Source: Acetobacteraceae bacterium
GTDB lineage: Bacteria > Pseudomonadota > Alphaproteobacteria > Acetobacterales > Acetobacteraceae
Direction of reading: 5' to 3'
Assembly (NCBI GenBank): GCA_003151425.1
Contig: PLXO01000023.1
Location: 1 to 64,000, forward strand
DNA: 64,000 nucleotides
The notes below the pieces were generated by a model. The model saw nothing but the letters and a program-made list of their open reading frames with translations, was not told the DNA's origin and did not search any database. The position numbers and the translations under genes were made by a program. Positions 7,537 to 16,414 of the stretch are shown in pieces. Each line of letters opens with the position of its first letter. Position 1 is the stretch's first letter.

Positions 7537-9070
7537 TAGTCCACCGGCTGGCACGCCATTTGTGACCTCGGCGCATGACGGGCACCGCCGGGTGATTGCC
7601 GCGGTCGATGCGGCGGCGCGCGCCCTGGGCCTGTGCCCCGGCCTGCCGTTGGCGCAAGCGCAGGCGCGCATCCCCGGCCTGGCGGTGACGGAGGCCGAGC
7701 CGGAGGCGGATGGGGCGACGCTCGGGCGGCTCGCGGCCTGGTGCCTGCGCTACGCGCCGCTGACCGCGCCCGATCCGCCGGACGGGGTGTGGATCGATGC
7801 CACCGGCGCCGCGCACCTGGCTGGCGGGGAGGCGGCGCTGCTGGCCGATTTGGTCGTGCGGTTGCAGCGGGTTGGATTTGCCGCGCGGGCAGCGATCGCT
7901 GATACGCCGGGTGCCGCGCATGCGGTGGTTCGGTATGGCGAGAAGATTAAGAAAGTTAAGAAGGTTCTCCCCCTCTCCTTGAGGGAGGGGGAGAATAACG
8001 CATCGCCATGCCCTCATCCTGCCTACATCGCCTACACAGCCATCGTGCCGCCGGGCGGCGCCGCAACCGCTCTGGCACCACTGCCGATCCGCGCGCTGCG
8101 GCTGAGCGACGAGGCCGTGGCGGCGCTGCACCGCCTCGGCCTGACACGCATCGGCCAGCTCATGGCTGCTCCCCGCGCGCCGTTGGCCCGCCGCTTCGGC
8201 GCCTCCCTGCTGCGCCGGCTGGACCAGGCGCTGGGCCAGGTGTTCGAGCCGATCGTCCCCCTCGACCCGCCGGAGGTGATCAGCCGCCGCCTGCCCTTCG
8301 TCGAACCGCTGTTCACCGCCGAGGCGTTCTCCGCCGTCATCGCCCGGCTGGCCCGCTCGGTCTGCCGCCGGTTGGAGCGGGCAGGCCTGGGTGCGCGCCG
8401 GCTGGACCTGCTGTTCGAGCGGGTGGACGGCAGCGTGCAGGCGATCCGTGTCGGCACCGCGCGGCCGGCGCGCGACCCCGCGCATCTCGCCCGGCTGCTC
8501 GACGAACGGCTGGAGACGGTGGATCCCGGCCCGGGGGTCGAGGCGATGCGGCTGACGCTGCCGCTGGTCGAGAAATTCGCCCAGACCCAGACGGCGACGC
8601 TGCTGGATGACGAGGCGGCCCCCGATCTCTCGGTGCTGCTGGACCGGCTGGCCAACCGGCTCGGCGCCGAGCTTGTCTATCGCGTCGCACCGGTGGAATC
8701 CGACGTGCCGGAACGCTCGGTGCGGCGCGTCCCCCCGCTTGCGCCACCCACGCGCCGGACCTGGCCGGCGGACCTGCCTCGCCCGGCGCGACTGCTGTCG
8801 CCACCGCAGCCGGTGCGGGCGCTGGCGCCGCTGCCCGACCACCCGCCGGTCGCCTTCACCTGGCGGCGCAAGCGCTTCCGCGTGCACCGCGCCGACGGGC
8901 CGGAACGCATCCACGGCGAGTGGTGGCGGCGCGATGCGGAGATGCTCGCCGTGCGCGACTATTTCCAGGTCGAGGACGAGGACGGGCGCCGGTTCTGGCT
9001 GTTCCGCCGCGGCGATGGGGTCGATGCGGAGACCGGCGATCTGAGCTGGTTCCTGCACGGGATTTTCTAG
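7424..9070 (+). CDS. imuB: ImuB, Y-family polymerase-like translesion protein
   Basis: A 548-residue member of the DinB/UmuC superfamily, of the ImuB branch that bridges the beta clamp, ImuA and DnaE2. Start ATG at 7424 has GGAGG upstream and begins RRVISLWLPNFPTDRL, as usual for ImuB. The palm region shows DGVWIDATGAAHLAGGE, a helix-hairpin-helix-like stretch follows (ALHRLGLTRIGQLMAAPR), and the C-terminal part contains WRRKRFRVHRADGPERIHGEWW. Between VVRYG and AIVPPGG there are about 33 extra residues encoded by a palindromic repeat, kept in frame (see the repeat entry). No dnaE2 follows; the next gene is a truncated livG. Confidence 0.88.
   Translation: MRRVISLWLPNFPTDRLRRCRPPSQGTDALSAGAPPADSPPAGTPFVTSAHDGHRRVIAAVDAAARALGLCPGLPLAQAQARIPGLAVTEAEPEADGATLGRLAAWCLRYAPLTAPDPPDGVWIDATGAAHLAGGEAALLADLVVRLQRVGFAARAAIADTPGAAHAVVRYGEKIKKVKKVLPLSLREGENNASPCPHPAYIAYTAIVPPGGAATALAPLPIRALRLSDEAVAALHRLGLTRIGQLMAAPRAPLARRFGASLLRRLDQALGQVFEPIVPLDPPEVISRRLPFVEPLFTAEAFSAVIARLARSVCRRLERAGLGARRLDLLFERVDGSVQAIRVGTARPARDPAHLARLLDERLETVDPGPGVEAMRLTLPLVEKFAQTQTATLLDDEAAPDLSVLLDRLANRLGAELVYRVAPVESDVPERSVRRVPPLAPPTRRTWPADLPRPARLLSPPQPVRALAPLPDHPPVAFTWRRKRFRVHRADGPERIHGEWWRRDAEMLAVRDYFQVEDEDGRRFWLFRRGDGVDAETGDLSWFLHGIF
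7945..8043 (+). repeat. Palindromic repeat inserted in frame within imuB
   Basis: TTCTCCCCCTC at 7965-7975 pairs with GAGGGGGAGAA at 7985-7995. Related CTCCCCCTC...GAGGGGGAG palindromes occur between genes at 56767 and, doubled, at 60267. Here the element and its flanks encode a lysine-rich then polar segment (EKIKKVKKVLPLSLREGENN) that is foreign to the ImuB alignment as I know it and leaves the frame open. The outer boundaries are approximate. Confidence 0.65.
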
Positions 9071-9073
9071 GCT

Positions 9074-9618
9074 GGTTCAGTGTGGCGGGGCCAGCGTCCA
9101 TCGCACGCACCTTCCAGCACGTGAAGCTGCTGGCGAACCGCAGCGTGCTGGAAAACATCGCACTCGGGGCGCATCTGGCGGGTCGCGCCGGTTTGTTGCG
9201 CGCGATGCTGCGGCTGGATCGAGCCGAGGAAGCGCGGCTGCTCGCTGACGCGCGCGCGCAGGCCGCGCGGGTGGGGCTCGGCCGGGTGCTGGACATGCCG
9301 GCGGGCGATCTGCCGCTGGGTCAGCAGCGCGTGGTGGAGATCGCCCGCGCGCTGTGTCTGCGCCCACGCCTGCTGCTGCTGGATGAGCCCGCGGCCGGGC
9401 TGCGGCTGGCGGAAAAGCAACTCCTCGCGATCCTGCTGCGGCAGTTGCGCATCGAAGGCATCGGGGTGCTGCTGGTCGAGCATGATATGGATTTCGTCAT
9501 GCAGTTGGCGGATCGCGTCGTGGTGATGGATTTCGGGCAGAAGATCGCCGAAGGTCCGCCGGCACAGGTGCAGTCCGATCCGGCGGTGCAGGAAGCTTAT
9601 CTGGGCGGACTGGCATGA
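9074..9618 (+). pseudogene. livG: LivG-type branched-chain amino acid ABC ATPase, 5' part missing
   Basis: The reading frame starts abruptly in the middle of an ATPase, at SIARTFQHVKLLANRSVLENI (Q-loop region), right after the imuB stop. It then keeps a degenerate signature (LPLGQQRVVEIARAL), Walker B (LLLLDEP) and the switch His (LLVEHDMDF). The Walker A and the first 80 or so residues are absent, so it cannot bind ATP alone. A GTG at 9082 could start a 178-residue product. Its stop overlaps the livF start (ATGA), as in an intact livGF operon, which points to a deletion or rearrangement joining imuB to the 3' half of livG. Confidence 0.8.
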
Positions 9619-10352
9619 CCATACCGCTACTGCAATTGGACGGGCTGTGTGCGGGCTACGGTCATGTGGAGGTGCTGCACGGGGTCAGCCTTTCGGTGCC
9701 GGAAGGAACCACGGTCGCCATCGTCGGGCCGAACGGCGCGGGCAAGACCACGTTGATGGGCGCCGTCATGGGTGTGTTGCCGCGGCGCGGCGGCGCGGTG
9801 CGCTATCTTGGCGAACAAGCCGGCGCGACCGAGGCGCTGGTGGCGGCGGGCGCGGTGCTGGTGCCTGAGCAGCGCGCGCTGTTTGCCGACATGAGCGTGG
9901 AGGACAACCTGCTGCTGGGCTTCTACCCGCGTCGGCGCGCGGGCGAGCGCGACGCAGGCCCGGGGATGCGCGAGGTATTCGCCATCTTCCCGCACCTGCA
10001 CTCGCGGCGGCGCCAGCTTGCCGGCACGCTGTCGGGCGGCGAGCGGCAGATGCTGGCACTCGGGCGAGCGCTGATGAGCCGGCCGCGCCTGCTACTACTG
10101 GACGAACCAACCCTTGGGCTCGCGCCGATGATCGTGCGCGAAATATACCGTGTGCTGATCGACCTGCGACGGCGCGGCCTGTCGATGCTGTTGGTGGAGC
10201 AGAACGTCCGCGCCGCGCTACAGGTCTCCGACTACGGGTATGTTTTGGAGATGGGCGAAGTGGTCGCCGAAGGGCCTAGCCCAGACTTGGCGCACGATCC
10301 GCGCATCCTGGAAACCTATCTGGGGCTCAGGCGTCGCGATGCCTGCGGATAA
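9615..10352 (+). CDS. livF: LivF-type branched-chain amino acid ABC transporter ATPase
   Basis: This 245-residue ATPase has all motifs: Walker A GPNGAGKTT, signature LSGGERQMLALGRAL, Walker B LLLLDEPTLGLAP and the switch His position occupied by Gln (LLVEQN), as is normal for LivF. It would energise uptake of branched-chain amino acids or related amides and urea together with LivG, LivH, LivM and a binding protein. Here only a truncated livG precedes it and no permease genes follow, so it is probably an orphan remnant. The 145 bases after it carry nothing recognisable. Confidence 0.88.
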   Translation: MTIPLLQLDGLCAGYGHVEVLHGVSLSVPEGTTVAIVGPNGAGKTTLMGAVMGVLPRRGGAVRYLGEQAGATEALVAAGAVLVPEQRALFADMSVEDNLLLGFYPRRRAGERDAGPGMREVFAIFPHLHSRRRQLAGTLSGGERQMLALGRALMSRPRLLLLDEPTLGLAPMIVREIYRVLIDLRRRGLSMLLVEQNVRAALQVSDYGYVLEMGEVVAEGPSPDLAHDPRILETYLGLRRRDACG

Positions 10353-10496
10353 CGCCGGGCCTGTGCCCGACAGCGAGGTCCCCGGTGCGTAGCACCATTG
10401 TGGATCGCCGCCACGCCGAGTATCGCAAGCCCGCAGACAACCACGTTGGCCCCGATTTGTGATACGCATGGACCAGTGCGGCTCGCGAACGAAAGG

Positions 10497-11360
10497 TCAC
10501 GCGCGGTCACGCTGTCGTGGATCGAGCACCAGACTGAGCCTGTCGCCGACGAGGTTCACGGCCATCACCGTTAGGAAGAGCGCGAGCCCCGGAAATATCA
10601 TCGTCCACGGCGCGTAGCGGACATATTCGCGCCCGGCATTCAACATCGCGCCCCACTCCGGTGTCGGCGGTTGTGCCCCTAGTCCCAGGAAGGAGAGCGT
10701 CGCCGTGAATAGCACCGCGCCGCCGAGATCGAGCGTGGTGATCACGATCAATATGGGGGCAAGATTGGGGAGCAGATGGCGTAGCACGATGCGCATGCGC
10801 CCGGATCCCACCGCACGCGCTGCCTCGACGAAGTCGCGTGCCACCAGCGACAGCGTGGCGGCACGCGTGATGCGGGCGAAGCGCGGAATGCCCGAAATGC
10901 CGACGGCGAGAGCCGCATTCCAGAGGCCGACACCGAGCACGGCCACGATCAGGATGGCGAGGATGATCGGGGGGAAGCAGAGCATCGCATCGATGAACCG
11001 TGCCCCGATCGCATCGATCCGGCCGCCGCCATAGGCGATGACGATTCCGAGCAGGCCACCGACCACCAGGCTGATCGCGACGGTCGAGACGCCCATGGCG
11101 AGGGAGAAGCGTGCGCCATACATGACGCGGCTCAGGATGTCTCGCCCGAACAGATCGCAGCCGAACCAATGTCCGGCGGATATCGGGGCCAGCCGCCGGC
11201 ATTGGCTGGTGGCGTTCCAGTCATAGGGGGCAACCACCGGCGCCAGGACGGCCAGCGTCAGAATGGAGACCAGCACAACGGTGCCGGCCAATGCACCGGG
11301 GGCGCCGAGCAGCCGCGAGATGACACCGTGTCCGCGCGGCCGCACCTGCGCCTGGCTCAC
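10497..11360 (-). CDS. Dipeptide/oligopeptide-type ABC permease (DppC-like)
   Basis: Inner-membrane permease subunit of 287 residues with the DppC/OppC pattern: an N-terminal span (LAGTVVLVSILTLAVLAPVVAPYDW), FGCDLFGRDILSRVMYGARFSLAMG and the conserved cytoplasmic loop (RDFVEAARAVGSGRMRIVLRHLLPN). I place the start at the GTG (11358-11360) that overlaps the DppB-like stop by four bases (GTGTGA), a common coupling; other frames opening further upstream are shadows. With the next gene it forms the channel of a peptide/nickel-family importer. No ATPase genes of this family adjoin it. Confidence 0.85.
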   Translation of the reverse strand: MSQAQVRPRGHGVISRLLGAPGALAGTVVLVSILTLAVLAPVVAPYDWNATSQCRRLAPISAGHWFGCDLFGRDILSRVMYGARFSLAMGVSTVAISLVVGGLLGIVIAYGGGRIDAIGARFIDAMLCFPPIILAILIVAVLGVGLWNAALAVGISGIPRFARITRAATLSLVARDFVEAARAVGSGRMRIVLRHLLPNLAPILIVITTLDLGGAVLFTATLSFLGLGAQPPTPEWGAMLNAGREYVRYAPWTMIFPGLALFLTVMAVNLVGDRLSLVLDPRQRDRA

Positions 11361-12277
11361 ACCTGCACCCGCGGATCGATGATGCCATAGGCAACGTCGA
11401 TCAGGAGATTGATCAGCACGTAGGCTGCCGTGGTAAGCACGACGACGCCTTGGACGACCGGGAAGTCCTTCTCCAGCACCGCAAGCACGAGCAAGTGACC
11501 GATGCCGGGGCGTGCGAAGACCGTTTCGGTGACGACGGCACCGCCGATCAACAACGCGAACTGGATGCCGAGCAGCGTCAGTGGCGGAATGACCGCGTTG
11601 CGCAGAGCGTGCTTGGTGACGACACGCACCGTGGTGAGGCCCTTGGCGTGCGCTGTGCGGATATAATCCTGCGTCATCACCTCGATAATGCTGTTGCGCA
11701 CCAGGCGCGCCAGTCCGCCGGCGAGAAACAGCCCAAGTGAGATGCTCGGCAAGATCAGCGCGTCGAACCCGGTGCCAAGGACCGGCACCCACCCAAGCTG
11801 GGTGGCGAAGACCTGGATCAGGATCATGCCGATCCAAAAGCTCGGCAGCGACAGCCCGGCAATTGCCAGCGTCATGCAGACGGTGTCGATCCAGCCGTTG
11901 GGCCAGACGCCGGCGACGATGCCGAGTGTGCCGCCGAGCAGCAGGCCGACCACGAAGCCGCCGATGGCGAGCTGCAGCGTGTAGGGGAATTCGTCAGCAA
12001 TGAGCTGCGTCACGGGCTGGCGGCTGCGGAAGCTTGCACCGAAATCGCCACGCCCGGCATTGGCCAGGAAGCTGACATATTGCACGACCAGCGGCCGGTC
12101 GAGGCCGAGCTTGGCGCGTGTCGCGTCCATGGCGGCATCGCTGATCGGCGTTCCCTGCAGCATCAACAGCACCGGATCGCCGGGCGCGAGCCGCATGGCG
12201 CCGAAGACGACGGTCCAGGTGATAAGGAGTGTCACAATGGCGCCGAACAGCCGCGTGAGGACGCGCGGCATCCTCAT
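11357..12277 (-). CDS. Dipeptide/oligopeptide-type ABC permease (DppB-like)
   Basis: A 306-residue permease with six predicted spans, the family N-terminus (MPRVLTRLFGAIVTLLITWTVVFGAMRLAPGDP) and the coupling loop QDYIRTAHAKGLTTVRVVTKHALRNA. It partners the overlapping DppC-like permease, and probably the binding protein encoded divergently from 12529. The 250-base gap upstream holds both promoters and a set of short direct repeats. Confidence 0.87.
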   Translation of the reverse strand: MRMPRVLTRLFGAIVTLLITWTVVFGAMRLAPGDPVLLMLQGTPISDAAMDATRAKLGLDRPLVVQYVSFLANAGRGDFGASFRSRQPVTQLIADEFPYTLQLAIGGFVVGLLLGGTLGIVAGVWPNGWIDTVCMTLAIAGLSLPSFWIGMILIQVFATQLGWVPVLGTGFDALILPSISLGLFLAGGLARLVRNSIIEVMTQDYIRTAHAKGLTTVRVVTKHALRNAVIPPLTLLGIQFALLIGGAVVTETVFARPGIGHLLVLAVLEKDFPVVQGVVVLTTAAYVLINLLIDVAYGIIDPRVQV

Positions 12278-12409
12278 CGGGACACCGACAAGCTGCCGGT
12301 TTCGGCGTTCAGCATCGGCCGCAAGCCCAGGTCAGCTTGTGCATCGAGGATCCATCTGGCCTGTTCGGGATGTGACTGTCTGCAAGAATAGCGATGCCGA
12401 ATGCCCGCA

Positions 12410-12457
12410 CAAGCATGCCGGCGCAAGCATTGCCGACAAGCGTGCCCGACAAGCATG
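12410..12457. repeat. Four direct repeats of CAAGCATG in a divergent promoter region
   Basis: CAAGCATG (12410), CAAGCATT (12424), CAAGCGTG (12437) and CAAGCATG (12450) recur with a period of 13 to 14 bases in the gap between the permease genes (minus) and the binding-protein gene (plus). Regular spacing close to multiples of a helical turn suggests an array of binding sites for a regulator of both transcription units. It could alternatively be a decaying minisatellite. Confidence 0.55.
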
Positions 12458-12528
12458 AATGTGCCGATTGCATGCCGCCGTTGGGCACCGCACAGTCCGC
12501 GGCAAATTAAACCCGCATGGAGGCGGTT

Positions 12529-14169
12529 ATGACCGGACGCAGACCCTCAGGCCTGACCCGCCGCGCGGTTGTTGGCAGCGCGCTTGCCGCACCGATGATT
12601 GCCACTGGGATCGCCTCTCGGGCCGCCCGCGCCGCCGCCGCGCAATCCGGTGACGGCCTCACGGTGACATGGGGCGAGGACGACGCAACCCCGCGCACCT
12701 ATGATCCCCGAGTCACCAGCTCCCGCCATGAGTATCAGGTGATCGCACAGATCTTCGACACGCTGATCGCCAGCGACGGATCGAACAAGCTGTTTCCCGG
12801 CCTCGCGACGGCATGGGAGGTCGCGCCGGACGGCAAGAGCGTGACACTCAAGCTGCGCAGCGATGTCGGCTTCCATGACGGCACGCCGTTCGATGCGGAA
12901 GCCGTGAAATTCACCTTCGACACGATTGCCGATCCGAAGACCGCGAGCGAAGGCGCGGTGACCCAGCTCGGCCCTTATGCCGGCACCGAGGTGATTGACC
13001 CCCACACGGCCCGCGTGACCTATTCGCAGCCCTTCGGAGCCGCGCTGGCGAGCTATGCCGAGGGCACGCTCGCGCCGGTTTCTCCCGCTGCGGTGAAACG
13101 CCTGGGCAACCAGGGCTTCGCCCGCGCGCCGGTGGGCGCTGGGCCGTTCCGCTTCGTCTCGTGGGAGGAAGGGCGGCAGGTGGTGCTGGAGCGCTTCGAC
13201 AAATACAATTGGGCGCCGGGCTACAATGCGAACCAGGGGCCCTCCCGCGTCCAGCGTGTCGTCAGCAGGTTCATTGCCGATGCCTCGACGCGCGTGGCTG
13301 CGCTGGAGGCGGGCGAGATCGATATTTCCGACGCCACACCGATCCTGGATATGAAACGGTATAGCGGCACGCACGACTACGGGACCATGATCGGCAACGC
13401 GGCCGGCATTCCATTCGGCCTCGAACTAAACGGCAGCCGCGGGATCTTCGCGGACGTTCGCGTTCGCCGCGCGCTGGCGATGGCGGTGGACCGCAAGGCA
13501 CTCAGCGACAACCTGTTCTTCGGCCTGATCGATCCGGCTTATGGGCCGTTGTCGAAGGGCACGCCCGGCTACTGGGCAGGCACCGAGGATATCTACAAGC
13601 CGGACCCTACTGCCGCGATGGCGCTGCTCGATCAGGCCGGTTGGAAGCCCGGGCCGGATGGCGTACGCATCAAGGATGGCCAACGGCTGAGCGGTTTCTA
13701 TGGCGCTCCGCCGCCGCTGGAACCTGATACGGCGGTTGAACTCCAGGCGGTTGCCCGGCGCGTCGGCTTCGACCTTAAGGTCGAAACGATCACGTTCGCG
13801 CGCAACCAGTCTCTCGTCTTCGACAACGCGTTCGACATGCTGCCGGTGCGCTGGATACAGGCCGATCCGATGTGCCTGGAAAATCTGTTCGCAAGCAGCA
13901 ACATCCCGAGCCCCGGTCGTTACAAATACAACTGGATGCAGCTCAACGATCCGAAGTTGGATGCGTTGTTCTCCGACGGCCGCGCGGTGACGGACCCGGC
14001 CAAGCGCGACGCGGTCTATGCCGACGCACAGAAGCGCATCATGGACACTGCCCTGTGGTTCCCGGTGCACAACCAGGTCCAGACGATTGCCTATCGCGCG
14101 GAGAAGCAGGGCTACCACTTCGCCCGGGCAAGCTGGGTGGCGCTGTTCTACGACGCGACGAAGTCGTGA
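12529..14169 (+). CDS. Periplasmic substrate-binding protein, peptide/nickel family (SBP_bac_5), Tat-exported
   Basis: About 546 residues. The ATG at 12529 has GGAGG at good distance; one 12 bases upstream is less well placed. The N-terminus has a twin-arginine signal (LTRRAVVGSALAAPMIATGIA) ending at ARAAAA. The mature protein has the family features: FDTLIASDG, LATAWEVAPDGKSVTLKLRSDVGFHDGTPF and GTGPF-like GAGPFRFVSWE. It captures a ligand for the divergent permeases. The hydrolase at 14210 follows after 40 bases and is probably co-transcribed, so the ligand may be the amide that enzyme hydrolyses. Confidence 0.88.
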   Translation: MTGRRPSGLTRRAVVGSALAAPMIATGIASRAARAAAAQSGDGLTVTWGEDDATPRTYDPRVTSSRHEYQVIAQIFDTLIASDGSNKLFPGLATAWEVAPDGKSVTLKLRSDVGFHDGTPFDAEAVKFTFDTIADPKTASEGAVTQLGPYAGTEVIDPHTARVTYSQPFGAALASYAEGTLAPVSPAAVKRLGNQGFARAPVGAGPFRFVSWEEGRQVVLERFDKYNWAPGYNANQGPSRVQRVVSRFIADASTRVAALEAGEIDISDATPILDMKRYSGTHDYGTMIGNAAGIPFGLELNGSRGIFADVRVRRALAMAVDRKALSDNLFFGLIDPAYGPLSKGTPGYWAGTEDIYKPDPTAAMALLDQAGWKPGPDGVRIKDGQRLSGFYGAPPPLEPDTAVELQAVARRVGFDLKVETITFARNQSLVFDNAFDMLPVRWIQADPMCLENLFASSNIPSPGRYKYNWMQLNDPKLDALFSDGRAVTDPAKRDAVYADAQKRIMDTALWFPVHNQVQTIAYRAEKQGYHFARASWVALFYDATKS

Positions 14170-14209
14170 TGATTAATTGTGGCACGTAGGAAGGCATGAG
14201 GGGACCGCG

Positions 14210-16384
14210 ATGCATGCATTGACCGGGTATGTCGACCGCTGGAGCGTGAAGCCGGGCGGCGCCATCCGCTTCATGGTTTCAAGTGCCGGCGGGCGGGATT
14301 TCACCCTGCGCTTTGTTCGCCATATCTGTGCCGACCCCAATCCTGCCGGACCGGGTTACGCCGAAATCCCGATGCCGAGCGCGCTCGACCGCGTGCACCC
14401 GGGCAAGGAACAGCCCGCCTATCTCGGCAGCTTCGGCCATGTTGCCTCGTTGCCGGTTGATGTGCAGGGCGGTGTGAGCCTGTCGGCGACGATCTGGCCG
14501 ACCACGCCGGGGAAGGGCCGGCAGGGCCTGGTCGCGCTGCGCCTCGACGGCTTCACGTTCGCACTCGGCATCGGCCCGGGCGGTGGTACCATGGCGGAGG
14601 TCACCGGTCCGGATGGGGCACGTGTGCGCACCGAAGTGCCGCGCCGGCTTTTGGAACGGCGATGGTACGACGTGAAGGCCACGCTCGATCTCGACGGCGC
14701 CGTAACGGTCACGCAGGTGCCGCACGCCCCGCTCGGCGATGCCGGCGAGGCCCGGGCGCCGGCGATGCGCCCACCTGGCGGCGCGCCGGAAATTTTTCTG
14801 GCGGCGCTGCCGAGGGAGGGCACCGCCCCGGCCGGCGGTCACTTCAACGGCAAGCTGCAACGCCCGACCATCCATCGCCCGGCGCCCTCGAACGCGACGC
14901 TGGCAGCCTGGGATTTCTCAATCGGCATCGCCACCCAGCTCGCCACCGACACTGGGCCGCACGCCGCGCATGCACGCCTGATCAATCTTCCCACGCGCGC
15001 CATGACGGGTTCGAACTGGACCGGCGCGGTGCATGACTGGAAGACTGCCCCCGATCAATACGGCGCCATCCATTTCCACGACGACGACCAAGGGCCGCTT
15101 GGCTGGACCGAGAGCGCCTGCCTCACTGTCCCGCCGGACTGGCCGAGCGGGTTCTACGCCGCGCATATCAAGAACGACGCCGGCGAGGACTACATCCCCT
15201 TCATCGTGCGACCGCGGGAGCCAAAGGCGGACGTGGTGCTGCTGGTGCCCACATTCAGCTACCAGGTCTATGGCTGTTTTGTTCGTCCGGGCCGTGGCGT
15301 CGAGATCGCGGACCGCGCCGCTGCGTGGGATGCGCTTCCCGAAACGCCCGACATGAACCCACAGTTCGGGCTTTCCTGCTATAACCTTCACAGCGACGGC
15401 TCAGGCGTGTCGCTGGTCACGCGGCTCCGTCCGATGCTCGACACTAGACCCCGGCAGATTTCATTGATGGACCCGGCCGAGGGGGGATCGGGCACGGGCC
15501 GCTGGGTGGCGGACAACTATATCGACCAGTTTCTGTCCACCACCGGAATGGCGCACGACGTCATCACCGATCACGACTTGCACGACGAGGGAATCGCGGC
15601 ATTGGCGTCCTATCGCGTCGTCATCGCCGCGCAGCATCCGGAATACCACTCCGAGCGCATGATGCAGGTATTCGAGGATTTTCTCGGCCAGGGCGGCCGC
15701 CTGATGTATCTCGGCGGCAACGGTTTCTACTGGCGTGCCGAACCGTCGCAGGACCAGCCCGATACGCTCGAAGTGCGCCGTGCCGAGGGCGGCATCCGCG
15801 TGTGGGAGACGATGCCCGGCGAGAGCTACCACGCATTCGGCGGCTATGGCGGGTTGTGGCGGCGTATTGGCCGATCGAGCCACAAGCTCCTCGGCATCAG
15901 CTTTTCCAGCCAGGGCCGCCACCTTGGCTTCCCATACCATTTTGTTGATGGAATTAACGATCCGCGCGTGGCGTTCATGACCACGGGTCTCGATACGCGA
16001 GCAGGCACGATATTCGGTGATGCCGGCTACATGGGCGGCGGCGCGGCTGGCTTCGAGCTCGACAGCGTCAATCCAAAATACGGCACCCCACCGCACGCGC
16101 TTGTTGTGGCAAAGGGCATCGTCATTCACCCGGACTACGGGTGGGTGAACGAGGACATGCTGATACAGCGCCACCCGCTGCCGCAGCAGGACTGGTCCTG
16201 CGCCGACATGACTTTTTTTGAAACCGCCGCCGGCGGCGTGGTGTTTTCGGTCGGTTCGATGACCTATGCAGGCAGCCTGATGATCGACGGCGGGGCCAGC
16301 CCGCTCGGCCAGCTCACGGCCAATGTCGTCCGCCGCTTCGCCGATCCCGTGCCATTCGAACTGCCGGCGGCACTGACGCAGTGA
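14210..16384 (+). CDS. N,N-dimethylformamidase beta-subunit-like amide hydrolase
   Basis: A 724-residue protein of the large (beta) subunit family of dimethylformamidase, an iron-dependent amidohydrolase. The N-terminal 330 residues contain beta-rich domains including a LamG-like part (RWYDVKATLDLDGAVTVTQV). The C-terminal half is the family-typical domain: LVPTFSYQVYG, ALASYRVVIAAQHPEYHSERM, GRLMYLGGNGFYWR and ADMTFFETAAGGVVFSVGSM. Start ATG at 14210 follows GAGGGG. The small alpha subunit gene is not visible nearby. It lies directly after the binding-protein gene and converges on the glucarate-dehydratase-like gene 30 bases further. The actual substrate (formamide, other amide or unrelated) is unknown. 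Confidence 0.75.
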   Translation: MHALTGYVDRWSVKPGGAIRFMVSSAGGRDFTLRFVRHICADPNPAGPGYAEIPMPSALDRVHPGKEQPAYLGSFGHVASLPVDVQGGVSLSATIWPTTPGKGRQGLVALRLDGFTFALGIGPGGGTMAEVTGPDGARVRTEVPRRLLERRWYDVKATLDLDGAVTVTQVPHAPLGDAGEARAPAMRPPGGAPEIFLAALPREGTAPAGGHFNGKLQRPTIHRPAPSNATLAAWDFSIGIATQLATDTGPHAAHARLINLPTRAMTGSNWTGAVHDWKTAPDQYGAIHFHDDDQGPLGWTESACLTVPPDWPSGFYAAHIKNDAGEDYIPFIVRPREPKADVVLLVPTFSYQVYGCFVRPGRGVEIADRAAAWDALPETPDMNPQFGLSCYNLHSDGSGVSLVTRLRPMLDTRPRQISLMDPAEGGSGTGRWVADNYIDQFLSTTGMAHDVITDHDLHDEGIAALASYRVVIAAQHPEYHSERMMQVFEDFLGQGGRLMYLGGNGFYWRAEPSQDQPDTLEVRRAEGGIRVWETMPGESYHAFGGYGGLWRRIGRSSHKLLGISFSSQGRHLGFPYHFVDGINDPRVAFMTTGLDTRAGTIFGDAGYMGGGAAGFELDSVNPKYGTPPHALVVAKGIVIHPDYGWVNEDMLIQRHPLPQQDWSCADMTFFETAAGGVVFSVGSMTYAGSLMIDGGASPLGQLTANVVRRFADPVPFELPAALTQ

Positions 16385-16414
16385 TGCGCTCTTCGACGCT
16401 TCCGCCGACTGGTA

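Noticed and set aside
7493-9058. A 521-codon minus-strand open frame opposite imuB
   Set aside because: The sense strand has clear ImuB motifs; the antisense protein is low-complexity Arg/Gln/His-rich.
12410-12457. CRISPR-like array
   Set aside because: Repeat units of 8 bases with 5-6-base spacing are far too short; no cas genes are present. The arrays at 28206 and 54109 are plain tandem repeats without spacers.
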